A stretch of 64,000 nt of DNA from Homalodisca vitripennis (taxonomy: Eukaryota; Arthropoda; Insecta; Hemiptera; Cicadellidae): the NCBI RefSeq assembly GCF_021130785.1, contig NC_060207.1, forward strand, positions 8,697,501-8,761,500. The letters run 5' to 3'. The position numbers were made by a program, and so were the translations under genes. Below, piece by piece: positions 47,630-60,060 of this stretch; positions within the stretch are counted from its first letter, which is position 1; every line of letters starts with the position of its first letter. Below the pieces are notes generated by a model. That model saw only the letters and a list, made by a program, of their open reading frames with translations, did no database searches and was not told the origin of the DNA.

Positions 47630-48310
47630 CTGGGCTTTAGCGAAGCTTATCACTCTGGGTCTGGAAAAATTTCATTTCTGTCTGTATGTTTATTTGTCTG
47701 CCTATCTGTCTGTCTATTCGCACAATATCTCGGAACGAACAGAGCTCTAGACTCGGATTTATCAATGAAGTTTCATTCCTATATGAGGAATCCTGAGTTC
47801 GATTACGCTACAAGTCACTGCATGGGTTTGTCTGACCATTATTAAATATTTTATATTGTTTTTGAGGATAACCATTATAGGTTCGAGAAATAGCAGGATA
47901 AATGAATTTGTGGAAAAACTCAAAACCTCCGTTAAAGTTTAAAACAACTGAAATATTAATACAAATAGCCTAGCTAACACAAAAACATTTTATAGTATTT
48001 TGGTTTGTAGATTTTTATTATTGAATCAATGATGTGAAACTCAATTTCAAAACCGAAATTTTGACTAAAGCATGTGGCAATATCTGGTAAGAAAGATTTT
48101 ATGTGCAGACTAAGTTTTACTTGAAACTTCATTTCGACGATACAGAGCCATCCGTTGCGTCTTGTTCGTATAAACCTCTTTTTGTATTATCGTCCGTCTG
48201 TCTATCTGTCCGCTGGACATCGAGAGAATAACATGAGCTATAGATATAAAATGTTGCATGCAATGACAGCGAAGACCGTTGCACCATGTGGAGTGGCGAC
48301 CAATGTCGAC
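47630..48310 (-). repeat. Reverse-oriented dispersed repeats (R1), two degraded copies
   Basis: Copy one (47630-47830): GCTTTAGCGAAGC, a TCTGTCTG-type run, CAATATCTCGGAACGAAC, ATGAAGTTTCATTCCTAT and CCTGAGTTCGAT, which is the reverse complement order of the R1 landmarks. Copy two (about 48105-48310): TTTTACTTGAAACTTCATT, then a CCGTCTGTCTATCTGTCC run. Confidence 0.5.
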
Positions 48311-49257
48311 CTTGTTGGATTTCGTTATCTCTGACTTACATATTAGTGAATCAAATAACTTAGCATTAAATCAGTTGAAATATTCAATCTGTATTTCTAG
48401 TTTTCGTTCTGTGAACAATTTTAACACTAAAACATTCTTTTAATAGGTATTTGGGTATAAAGGTGAGTGTTGTAAATTTCTTTTATATTCAATGTTAAGT
48501 AAAATAATGCAACGTGTGTGGAGTGTTAGGTTTTGGTAAGTAATTCAATACACAGCCGCTTGGTAAAGCCAACATTGAAAAAGTCTAAAGTACACAGTAG
48601 AGTTTTAAAAACTAAAAACACTTTTTAAAAATAAAAAGATTTTATAGAATAGTTAACAATGAAATAATAAATCATTTGAAATCTTAAATCCTATATTATA
48701 TCAAGGTACAGTAATTCTTTTGTTAGTAGTTTTTTAGTAGTTCTTAGGACAAGAAGCTTAGAAAATTGCTCCTAATTATATAAGGACCTTTGCGCTGCTT
48801 CCAGAGTTACAGGATATTCTGGATGGGTAAGTTAGGTGATAGGGGCTGCCTCCTGTCGAGATTCATGAGGAAACATTTAGGGCACTAATCTCATTTCCCC
48901 TTGGAAGAAGGGACGGCCAGCTCTGAACTAGCCTCTCCAGTCGAAGCAGGTAGAGGGTGGCAAACCCTTATGTCTAAGCTAGCAAGGAACTTTGACTCTT
49001 AAGGAACCCAACCAATTCCAACACTCATCTCCTGCAGTAGACTAGACCTATCGCATTAACCTCCCGCCCCAGAATCTCGACATTTTCAGTTAGGGATGTG
49101 CCGTCCCTGGACATCCATAAGGTTGCCCAGATTTAAGTGACAAATCGGTTTTTGCTTTACCCAGTGAAGGTTGAACTGGAATGTATAAATTAGCCAGAAG
49201 TGAACTTAAGGAGATTATTATAGGTGTATATTTATGAATACATTTATGAATATTGTG
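48311..49257. other. Spacer with an unexplained GC-richer segment
   Basis: 48785-49150 is less AT-rich than its surroundings and has words such as GGGACGGCCAGCTC and CTCCCGCCCCAGAATCTCG. All frames are broken. It has the feel of a LINE 3' UTR or other element body, but no ends or coding were found. Confidence 0.35.
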
Positions 49258-49472
49258 AGTGCCGAGGCCGAGCGGTCGTTGGACTTTGAGTCTAAGTTAG
49301 AGATAGCGCAGGTTCAAATCCTGTCTGTGACCGTTGCTCTTTTTATCAGTACCACCAACCTCGTACTGTATCGAATCTCCCCCTTGTTCTTTTTGATAAG
49401 ATCCTCGCACAGGACAGTAGCCCATGAGGATGGACAGAATAAGGCTTAAAGGGGGATTGGCCTGTCCTTTTT
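49258..49472 (+). mobile_element. tRNA-derived SINE
   Basis: The head (49258-49331) reads like a Leu/Ser-type tRNA: an A-box-like GGCCGAGCGGTC at 49266-49277 and a B-box GGTTCAAATCC at 49311-49321, with the usual spacing for an internal Pol III promoter. The body ends with GGACAGAATAA and CCTGTCC, then TTTTT (49468-49472), a Pol III stop. The tail is shared with the element at 19451-19584. The D- and T-arm words are good, but the acceptor stem does not pair, so this is not a working tRNA gene. Confidence 0.75.
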
Positions 49473-50715
49473 ATAATAGTAAAAAAATAGGTACACTAAA
49501 ATTAACAAATATGTGACGTCTGAAAAGGTGAACATCTAAACGTTTAAAGTTAAACGTTAAGACATAAATATAAATAAATAAATATATATATATATATATA
49601 TACATATATTTAAACCGAAAAAATGTTTTATGATATATTTAATACTAAACTGAATGTAGATATGTAGTAGTTTATTCCATTTCCAGGAACGTGAACAGAA
49701 ATAAAGAGGAAGGTATGGGAATACGTAAGACTGTCTGAATAGGTAACTGTCACTTGTGAGATGGGTTGAGAGCCTACTTGACCCCATCTTGTTACACTTA
49801 AAGAAAATAATATCGCTACCATAGAGCTCGTGCTGATACCGCTACACAGCATTGCCAAATCATGTGAGTTTCATTACGAATCCTGCACCCAATTATTCCG
49901 TCTCTATAAAGATACTACTGATACAGTACATTGAGACTGAAAACACAAAACTTCTCATAGTGGTGTACACTTTTAAATAACTCCAGAAGCACCCTGTTCT
50001 GGGAGGTAAACAAAGACAATAAAAAGTCTGAGATTATCTGTGTATAACCGATTCAAGGTGAAGCTCTGGTTAGGAATATTTATTCACTTTGCGTTAGAAC
50101 AGGATCAGATTATACATATATGTTACCGTGTGAAGATCAAGTGGATTAGAAACCACTGTTCCCAAATTTAGGTTCAAAACGAGGCCCCTAGAGTGATAGT
50201 AAACGAGACCTTAACCAATCAGCTGAAACATATATCTGAACGAGTGGGTTTAGAAAGCCAAATAGTTCTCTTAATATTTAACAGAGAAAACTCTATTACT
50301 TGTATAATTTGTTAAAAACAATAATAATAGTATATTTATTACACAGTAACAATATAAAGTATTGTATTGCAATAGTAATAAGTAACACGATATCCTGTAT
50401 TGATACTAACCTACACACTTGCAAACATACACTGTGAGAAAATCCCACATTCATTCATACGTTATACCAGTTCCAGATTATACGCCCAATTATAATTTTG
50501 AATACTTCAAGTTTTCAACTATTTACTATAGGTGGTTAACCTATCATTGTGGTTGACCTAAAAGCCTATTTCGCCACCCAATAGAGCCTGATAATGAGGT
50601 CAGAATAATAATTAGTAACCTATAAAAAGTTTATTAAATAGTCAATTTGTTTGTCTATTTGTAATCATATCTTGCGCCCTATTGAATAAACTTGTCCGTT
50701 TTAGTTTTGCGGATT
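49473..50715. other. AT-rich spacer with a short (TA)n run
   Basis: (TA)n at 49582-49602. Overlapping minus-strand frames at 49557-49858 lack motifs. Confidence 0.5.
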
Positions 50716-51018
50716 TTAATTTATATTTTCCGCAATAAGAAGAAACCGTTGTACCTGAGGTAACGCAAAAGCGATATGGATGGATGTGTACTCAAATTTC
50801 AGCAGAGGGTGTAAACTTCCTCTATTTTCCGTCGAAAGTAAAGTTTTATGCTTTCTGGATCTGCGAGCGCGGGCTGAACTCTGGAGGAGTTTTCTGAGTT
50901 GCAGAACTTCGACTTCATTACGAGTTAAGTAGGCCAAAGTTCCGGAGCCGCTAATCCCGGCCTGTCCCCACTTCACAGGGCATCGTGTGATAAATAAGAG
51001 GAATGAGTTGTTTTTCAA
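50716..51018 (-). CDS. Open frame, possible exon
   Basis: A 100-codon minus-strand frame with mixed composition (KWGQAGISGSGTLAYL, QLRKLLQSSARARRSRKH), unlike the low-complexity frames nearby. It includes a donor-like CTCAG before GTACAA near 50762-50756, which would end an exon at about 50763. The upstream acceptor is unclear and no family is recognised. It could be an exon, an element fragment, or chance. Confidence 0.2.
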   Translation of the reverse strand: MKNNSFLLFITRCPVKWGQAGISGSGTLAYLTRNEVEVLQLRKLLQSSARARRSRKHKTLLSTENRGSLHPLLKFEYTSIHIAFALPQVQRFLLIAENIN

Positions 51019-53403
51019 CTTTTAATTTATAATCACGTAAACTTACATTTGATTAAGAAACTGAGTAGAAATAGCAAGTGGTGAAAATATTAAACATAAG
51101 AGAACAGTAGTTAATGAGCACAACCCATATAAATATATCCATCCATATACAAATGTATAGATTTGTTTTGCCGTATTATGTAAGGGTTTGCATGTATTTT
51201 ATGATAACATGCCTAAATATACAAAATAACTGGTAGAAACTCTATATTTGATGCATTAGCACTAGTCTTGTAAAAATTTCTATAATACAAGGTGAATTCA
51301 TAAACAAGCAGGATTGCGTTACTGGTTTTTAATAATCAGTGTTTTTTGTCGATTCTCTCGTTCTACTCTCAAAACTACATTTGCAAGCCTCGACTCTATG
51401 AATGTACAAAGTACCACATTTCTAACTGCACAATATCAGCCATCAAGATAAATCATGGATTACACCAGCTGTAGATTATATTCTTTATCAACAACTTTAC
51501 TTTTCGAATAGACATGCTTTACTGATTCTACTTAACAGTTTTAAAAACAGCAATTGCAAAATTTATTTATTACGACTGTCATTTGAAATAAATAAATAAA
51601 ATTCATATCAGAAATGTTGGAATGGTTATTTCTATCACTTGGTTAATCTATTAAAAATAGAAAAATGTAATAAGGAACTCAGAGTATATTTAAATCATTA
51701 AATCAACGAAAAACAAATTTAAACAACTGATAGAATAACATTTAAACTGTAATTAGTTAATTTCCCATTATAAATTGGAAATATTTAAATAATACCACAC
51801 TAACAAATAATAATATTAAAAAAATACTAGTGAGAATAACAATATAATCGTGAACAACAATATAACTAACTAATAATACTGTAAATTTATATTTAAAATA
51901 ACCCAAAACGCATCTAAATATTATTTTAATTATATTTTAATGTTTTTATTGTATTTCCAACTGTCGTGCCAATATACATATAAGTAGTTAACAACAGTTG
52001 CTTGGAAATAACAATTAAGACCGAAATAATAATTTGACAGATAACACTAGCTAGTAAGTATGTAATAACAGTAATATACTATCATTAATACAGATACAGC
52101 TAATTTAAAGCTTGGACACACTAATTACGTAACAATCGTACTTCAACATTTACCATACCACTAACTGAGGTAAGAGAAGTCTACTGTGTATCACATGCAA
52201 TGAACGTCTGTATAGTTTCCATTTCATAAGCTATATGAATATAGACGACAAAGTCCTTTATATTCACTTCTATTTTAAATGAACTTGAAAACCATATGTG
52301 TCGTAACCACTATTCCAATATGTTTTGTCCAAGGATATTGAGAAGGCCGTGCCTTTTGCAATGTCTATAATACAAAAATTGGAATTCTATCCATTATTAC
52401 CAATAAATAGTGTCTATATAATTAATTACTGCATCTAAAACTGGAAATGATTCCCATACTGTTGACATTAAATACTGATTAGTTGACTAAAATGTCTTAC
52501 TTAAGTAAAATTATGCAGGGGATATATCATTATGAGACTCCAGATAGACAAAACTCCAGACAGGTACTGACTTATGTTAGACACAATATTGCATTACTTA
52601 ATACCATTGCAAGAATGTTAAAGAAAACGAAACATTGCGGTAAGATTAGGCAAATATTCACTATGTAGAATAATTTGAAGCAAGTAATAATATTCCTGTA
52701 TTATTTCTAAATAAAGTATCCATTGGGTGTAGATTTCCCATAGGTTCTTAATAAAAGATATATAATGATGCAGACAGTACTAAAACTCATGTTATTTCCC
52801 ACGGTGACAGCTTGTTATTCCAATTTATTAAGGTCGTAAAATATTTAAAATTTTTGTCTTTTTCATAAACGACCCACTTTGGGACAGCAGTTTAATCTCA
52901 AATATTTGTTACATAGTAGCATAAATAACCCGTTCATTAGCCATCAATTTGACATATTCAACTCTCCCCCCTCCCTTTGGACTCTATAAGAAGTGTCATT
53001 GAAATATAAATGGAATATTAAAGTAAAAATTGTATTATTAGATGGAAAGGTAAGTTTTTCTAATTATATTTAACAGTTTCATAAACAATCACCACTGAAG
53101 TGGACTTATATTGCCTGTCGTCTAAAATGTAGCTTTACAGAAACATACAGCCATATACCAAACCCAATAACTATTTTGTGATCGTAAAGTAAAGACTATT
53201 TATTAAACATTATGGCACGAGATATAAAAAGAACAATTTCCAAACGCATATTTAATGCAAGGAATGTTGTTTCATTAATCACCCTAATAAGGTCTAGGCA
53301 TTTTTAAAGGATTTAGAGTTATTGTCTACTGTTATAAAAATGATAATGTAAAAATACAAAAGAGTATAAACAGAAAGTAAGATTACAAAGTGTGTGCCAA
53401 ATT
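51019..53403. other. AT-rich spacer
   Basis: Very AT-rich. The 61-codon plus-strand frame at 52483-52668 shows nothing recognisable. Confidence 0.5.
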
Positions 53404-55098
53404 GCCTACATCTCACAATATTTGTTATTTAAGGTGAGAAAGTGTTAAAAGGGATTGGTATTTCCCCAGTTCTGACAGTAAATGAACATTAAGTGAAGTG
53501 AGACTGTGCACCAATGTGCTTACATCTAACAATATTTGTTATTTAAAGTGAGAAAGTGTTACAAGGGATTGGTAGTTCCCCAGTTCGGACAGTAAATGAA
53601 CATTAAGTGAAGTGAGACTGTGCATCAACATGCTTACATCTAACAATATTTGTTATTTAAGGTGAGAAAGTGTTCAAGGGATTGGTATTTCCCCAGTTCG
53701 GACAGTAAATGAACATTAAGTGAAGTGAGACTGTTCACCAATGTGGCTACATCTAACAATATTTGTTATTTAAGGTGAGAAAGTGATACAAGGGATTGGT
53801 ATTTCCCCAGTTCGGACAGTAAATGAACATTAAGTGAAGTGAGACTGTGCACCAATGTGCTTAAATCTAACAATATTTGTAATTTTAGGTGAGAAAGTGT
53901 TCAAGGGATTGGTATTTCCCCAGTTCGGACAGTAAATGAACATTAAGTGAAGTGAGACTGTTCACCAATGTGCTTACATCTAACAATATTTGTTATTTAA
54001 AGTGAGAAAGTGTTCAAGGGATTGGTATTTCCCCAGTTCTGACAGTAAATGAACATTAAGTGAAGTGAGACTGTGCACCAACGTGCTTACATCTATCAAT
54101 ATTTGTTATTTAAAGTGAGAAAGTGTTCAAGGGATTGGTATTTCCCCAGTTCGGACAGTAAATGAACATTAAGTGAAGTGAGACTGTGCACCAATGTGCT
54201 TACATCTAACAATATTTGTAATTTTAGGTGAGAAAGTGTTACAAGGGATTGGTATTTCCCCAGTTCGGACAGTAAATGAACATTAAGTGAAGTGAGACTG
54301 TGCACCAATGTGCTTACATCTAACAATATTTGTAATTTTAGGTGAGAAAGTGTTACAAGGGATTGGTATTTCCCCAGTTCGGACAGTAAATGAACATTAA
54401 GTGAAGTGAGACTGTTCACCAATGTGCTTACATCTAACAATATTTGTTATTTAAAGTGAGAAAGTGTTCAAGGGATTGGTATTTCCCCAGTTCGGACAGT
54501 AAATGAACATTAAGTGAAGTGAGACTGTGCACCAACGTGCTTACATCTAACAATATTTGTTATTTAAAGTGAGAAAGTGTTCAAGGGATTGGTATTTCCC
54601 CAGTTCTGACAGTAAATGAACATTAAGTGAAGTGAGACTGTGCACCAACGTGCTTACATCTAACAATATTTGTTATTTAAAGTGAGAAAGTGTTCAAGGG
54701 ATTGGTATTTCCCCAGTTCTGACAGTAAATGAACATTAAGTGAAGTGAGACTGTGCACCAATGTGCTTACATCTAACAATATTTGTTATTTAAAGTGAGA
54801 AAGTGTTCAAGGGATTGGTATTTCCCCAGTTCTGACAGTAAATGAACATTAAGTGAAGTGAGACTGTGCACCAACGTGCTTACATCTGACAATATTTGTT
54901 ATTTAAGGTGAGAAAGTGATACAAGGGATTGGTATTTCCCTAGTTCGGACAGTAAATGAACATTAAGTGAAGTGAGACTGTGCACCAATGTGCTTACATC
55001 TAACAATATTTGTAATTTTAGGTGAGAACGTGTTACATGGGATTGGTATTTCCCCAGTTCGGACAGCAAATGAACATTAAGTGAAGTGAGACTGTGCA
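53404..55098 (+). repeat. Tandem array, about 15 copies of a 114-bp unit
   Basis: CTTACATCTAACAATATTTG recurs every 113-114 bases from 53404 (first copy diverged). Each unit includes GGGATTGGTATTTCCCCAGT and AATGAACATTAAGTGAAGTG. Copies with GTTACAAGG are 114 long, those with GTTCAAGG 113. Several consecutive copies share GACAGT variants (TTCTGAC versus TTCGGAC), indicating block-wise spread. Minus-strand frames of 38-residue repeats (LDVSTLVHSLTSLNVHLLSE) arise where 114-base copies are adjacent, and break at the 113-base copies, which argues against coding. Confidence 0.95.
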
Positions 55099-56477
55099 GT
55101 AGAGTGAATGCTGCAGGAGTTGGCATCGATTGGTTCGGATCTCAGGGGACTCGGTCGCTTCTCTATTGACCTCAAGTTCATGTTAGATGACATCCACTAT
55201 GAGGAAATCTGCTTTATCTCAAAATAAAATATAAAACCCATCCGGTTTTTCAGTTATTGGTACAGTACATTATATGGATTTGTATTATTATCAATATAAT
55301 TGAATATGGTTGAATATACTTTTGGAATCAACTTTGCAACAGAAAAAGTTTTATACATTATTTTTTATTGGATGTAAATTAAATCCATGTCTGGTTTAAT
55401 GGTTCGTTTTAGTCTATAGTAGCAAAGTTCAGTCTGTTTTAGAGAAAGCGCAAGTTTATATACCATATGTTACCGAATAAGATATTATCACTACGCTTTA
55501 TAACAACTGTATGACTTTCCATCTAGTTCCATTTATCGAATGTTGTTCTATATTCATGTAGAACAATTTAAATAATGAGGCTAAAAATGTTCCTTTCTTT
55601 ACTAAAATATATTTAGTACAATTAACTCCATATTTATTGTAAGCGTACGTACCATGCAACCAAGGTTGGTGATACATATATCTAAGTGTTCACATATCTT
55701 GCTGACGATGGTTTTTAAATACAAGAACTGAGTCTTTACCTATTTGAAAATAACTTATATTATTCATAATAACTTCTTGTATAAGTTCATTTATTGTTGT
55801 TTAAATGATAATTACCAATATTTGAAGTCGCCCCGTCATATTTTATCAATTTATGAAGCAAAACATTTTAAACATATTAATTTACATCTCCACGCCATTA
55901 AACCTATTAGTAAGCTAATGAACTGACTCTCCTACAGTTATATTGCAACAGGCTCCACTGTAGAACGGTGACCATTGAAAACGGCAAATCACGCTTAAAC
56001 CTACCTTTATACTGAATCATATTTAATAGAATTAACTCCATATTTATTTCATTCCTACTTAAGATGTATCCAAGCTCAGTGGTACTTAACGTGCATATTC
56101 TGAATTCTACTAGTTTCATATACAGGTTGTAAATTAATGGCATGAACAAAGCATCTCCACGACTACCCTAGCAAAAGTTAACCACACAAAATATATCCAG
56201 TCGTAACAGGACTTAATTTAAGACATGTAACACATATAACACCAATTCCTTGAACGCAAAAGTAACATCAGTTAATATTTGGTAAACACCGGCAATTATA
56301 CATTGTAGAGAGTAACACACCCACACTCTGGTGTTACCACACTGTTACCACACTGGATATTCTCGCGGTGATTGGTGTTATTGCGTCATTGTGATTCCCA
56401 TACATAATTAGAAGCGTACAACATGTACATGTCTCATTATCAGGGGGAATAATATGTCAAATGTAACAGTGCACCAG
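55099..56477. other. AT-rich spacer
   Basis: A short direct repeat, AATTAACTCCATATTTATT, occurs at 55619 and 56029. No gene was seen. Confidence 0.5.
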
Positions 56478-56551
56478 CAGTCCCTAACAAAGTCCCTGTG
56501 GGTATGGCAGGAGAGCTCGGGTTAGTGAACTCCCGTGGGACTTTGTTACTG
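56478..56551. ncRNA. miRNA-precursor-like hairpin (unproven)
   Basis: AACAAAGTCCC (56486-56496) pairs perfectly with GGGACTTTGTT (56537-56547). Outside, CAGT (56478-56481) can pair with ACTG (56548-56551) across a 4-base bulge. Inside, GGG can pair with CCC after a small internal loop. The loop is about 30 bases. The size suits a pre-miRNA, but the paired length is short for one. A remnant inverted-repeat element is an equal alternative. Confidence 0.25.
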
Positions 56552-59500
56552 TAATAAATTAAATTACTCAAATTTTACTGCCCCAGTTGTAGGAACGCAG
56601 TTTATCGAACAGATTTTGATGTATAGAGAACAATTAATTATTTCGTAAAAATAGGTATTCATTTCTTATTGTTAATTTACAATTTATCACATTTGACCAC
56701 ACATCTGAATTTAAAATTAATTTTTTTATAAGTTGTGCGACTATAAAAAAATGTACACGCGCAATTTAATGTAATTTATTTTACTCCATGTTGAATACCA
56801 AGTAGTATGGTAGTGCAAAGGAGAGTGAATAAAATTAATTTTGTTATCAATATGAAAATTTTCACTTTACGTAGTTCAACGTACGGCGATCCATTCATAC
56901 AGAAGTAATAGAGAAATACAGTAACACCGACTTCATGCATTTAGAAAATACCTGAAGTATAATGAATTGATACACTATGAAAAATATGTTTTGCTTTAAA
57001 AACATTCCCTGTAAAATCAAAATAATAAGGGTGTCTTATTTAAGAGCCAGCACATATAATTGTGATTAAAAATGAAAAGTCGCGTAAAACTAGGAAATAC
57101 CACAAATTACTCTGAGGAAATAAAAAGGAGAAAACAAAAATAATTTTGGGCACGTTTAAAATTATAATTTGTTTTAAATAACCACACTGAAAACAGTTTT
57201 ATTCTTACCAACATAAAATTAAAAACATCTATTCTCTCTGTAGAACAAAATGATTTTAGCTAGTAAATCAAGATTAGTAAGGACATTAATACGCATTTTC
57301 TTAAACAGAAAAACGCATCCACGCAGACTGTTTTTATATTTCTATAAACAAATATTAACTAACAATGATACTCATGCTCAGATTATAAGTCCTCCAGCTA
57401 CATCGGGCACTCCTGGGTTCTAGATCCACACTTTAACTCTTCTTTTTCTTTTATGTTTTGACAATTTGACAGATCTAGATATTACTCTCTCCTTATTCCA
57501 TGAAATTAGCCACTGTTACTTGTACTGTAACTGTAATTAAACAATTTTAATTTACCTAGTATTAAAAAAAATAAATATTCATTAATATATCATGGCTACT
57601 AGCAGACCTAAGAGAGATGTAGTAAGTTGTAGCATTGACTTTATTCTGTTAGGTATCATCTTTTCTTTTACTATACTATTTTAGCTTTCAAGAATTGTTT
57701 CAATAGTTCAATCCGGACACGAAATATCAGTAGGAATATAATATCCAATGTTAAAATGTTATACAAAACGATAAAGCCTAAACTAGTTCGAAAGCCAGCT
57801 GTAAAAAGCCAGTATCATTATTCGTGTAGTATTGAACATTACATTTTAGACGAACATTGCAAGCTTTACCGCAAGGTTTGTCGCGTGCCGTTACGTTGGC
57901 AGTACTGAGGATCGTAAATACTATAATAAAGAGGTTGCATGATTCTCTTATTGTTCCTTTGTGTATACTGCTTCATCGATTACGGTAACCAAACAGGTGG
58001 GGCTAAAATACTTTTTGTTACATATTTGATAATCATAACAGATACAGGTCAAATATTCATTACCTATCTAATGTTAGAGCACTGCAATAGCTGATCATAT
58101 AGAGTTGACATCTAAAACAAAACTTAAGTACCTTATAATATAAGACAAAACAAAGTTTGCCTGCAAAATGAATTTCATGGTCCTAAGTAATGAATACATT
58201 CTGGTATAAAAATAATTTTCTTGGTTGGAGAGGAGTTTGGTAAGTAATTTCCTTTAAGCTATAAATCTTAAATTATTCATTGACTGTCTTATTACATAAT
58301 TGTTTTAAATTTTAATTACTTAAGAATCAAAATATTACACATAAAATTCTTTAAGAATCTTATAGACTGAAACTCGAAAGGAAACTGAGCTATGTACTCA
58401 AGCAATCTGAAACACTTACAATCATTGTCTGATTAATTATTTGGTTTCTTATTTACGTTTATAATTCTACAGGTTTTACTGGTAGATACTATTTGTAACA
58501 TATTGGATCTAAATGTATTTTGTTCATGCCCGATAAAGTTACGCAAAAATAGTGGCTAACACATTCGAAGTAATTTCCAAAATTTTAGAGATTCAGATAA
58601 ATTATGTGTAACAGAGTACGTGATATAAAAAAGTGAATGGCGGTTTCATAGTTCAAATATCTTATTCAGAAATTAGCTATTGGAGTATACTCCTATGATA
58701 CGAAACGTTCTCAAAACCTACACATGCTTATTAACAGGGCAGTTTAGAGATGATCCTTGTAAACGACAGTACCTACGTAATCGTCCATGGTGTGTGTTAC
58801 TATCTTTGATTGTATTACTTACACAAGAAATAAATAATATAACCACATAAATAGAGGCACGGGCAAACGTGGTCACTGGAGCTGCTCTCTGTGGTAAGTC
58901 TCAGGTGATAAGCAGTGACAATCAAAGTTAAAATGTACAGCGCTAGCGGCGGACCTCAAAACTCACCAAACTAATCATCAAGACCTCAGAACACTTTCTC
59001 CGTATAAATAATTGCTCATCTGTGTCATAAAAAAGAGTTCTCGAATGCAATGTTTCCAATGAGCTTTTAGTCATCTAAACCGTACCGGATAAAATGACTC
59101 CTCATTTGGAGACATCAACCTTACGGAGCTGGTACAAAGAATCGAGAGGGTTACAATAGAGATATTTTCGTAACGCCTATTATGTAAGAGGAATGGCAGA
59201 AGAAATATCACTCTCTAAGTATGAGTGCTGATGATTTTCTTCTAAACTTAAGTACCTATGAGCCTGGTGGAATGACAATTGATGGGGTTTTAATAAAAGA
59301 TTTTCTCAAAATTCACAATACCTGCACATAAGCTTGTTACACCTTGATATCCTTGATATAAAGATGTGTTATTAGTTCTCAATCTCATTATCTGGTGAAT
59401 AAACAGAAAAAAGGTATCAAGTCCACAAGTTTTAAACCTTACAAATTGCACTCTGATACTTGACTTACATCAGCCAGGCTAGATATGATAACAATCTATC

Positions 59501-59709
59501 GTCTTGAAAGTATACCCTATTGCTTTTGGTATCCATGCCTCTATGGAGGCTTTAAGTTTCTAAACCTCGTTCAGTAAGACATGATTTTTTATGGAGGTAA
59601 ATAATTTCTCAACACTAGTATTAATAATATTAAGTGTGCTTGAGAACTTAAAGAAAGTTCAGAGGAAAGTTACTGATTTGGCCTACAACATCAGCCGTAC
59701 CATTTAAAA
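56552..59709. other. AT-rich DNA, no gene recognised
   Basis: Three kilobases with no open frame of note, no array and no element end. Confidence 0.5.
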
Positions 59710-59764
59710 GTTAATTTCGTAAATATAAAAGTAGGCTGTCAGTATGATCGCAGACGTTGTTTTA

Positions 59765-60046
59765 TTTGTAAGAAATAAAAATACGCGTTTTGAGAAAGTC
59801 TCATAAAGGAATACCAATGTTTAAGTATATTTAATATGCATAAAACCTGTAACCAAAAGATTAAGGAGAATTATTTCACGTAAAAAGATCCAGTTGAATA
59901 TGACTTTTTAAAGTTTGTAAGAAATAAAAATACGCGTCTTGAGAACGTCTCATAAATTAATGAAGCTTACACCAATTTTTTGGTATATTTAATATGCATA
60001 AAACCTTTAACTAAAAGATTAAGGAAAATTACTCCACAAAAAATAC
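59765..60046 (+). repeat. Diverged tandem duplication, 2 copies of about 149 bp
   Basis: TTTGTAAGAAATAAAAATACGCG at 59765 and 59914 begins both copies. Both then have TCTCATAAA, TATATTTAATATGCATAAAACC and AAAAGATTAAGGA. About 10-15 percent of bases differ, so this duplication is older than the other arrays. Confidence 0.85.
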
Positions 60047-60060
60047 ACAGCTAAATTTAA

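Noticed and set aside
49258..49331. tRNA gene (Leu/Ser-like)
   Set aside because: A and B boxes are good, but the acceptor stem does not pair and the sequence continues as a SINE body with a shared tail.
54096..54440. 114-codon minus-strand frame in the 114-bp array
   Set aside because: It exists only where 114-base copies are adjacent and is lost at 113-base copies. Composition is that of the repeat.
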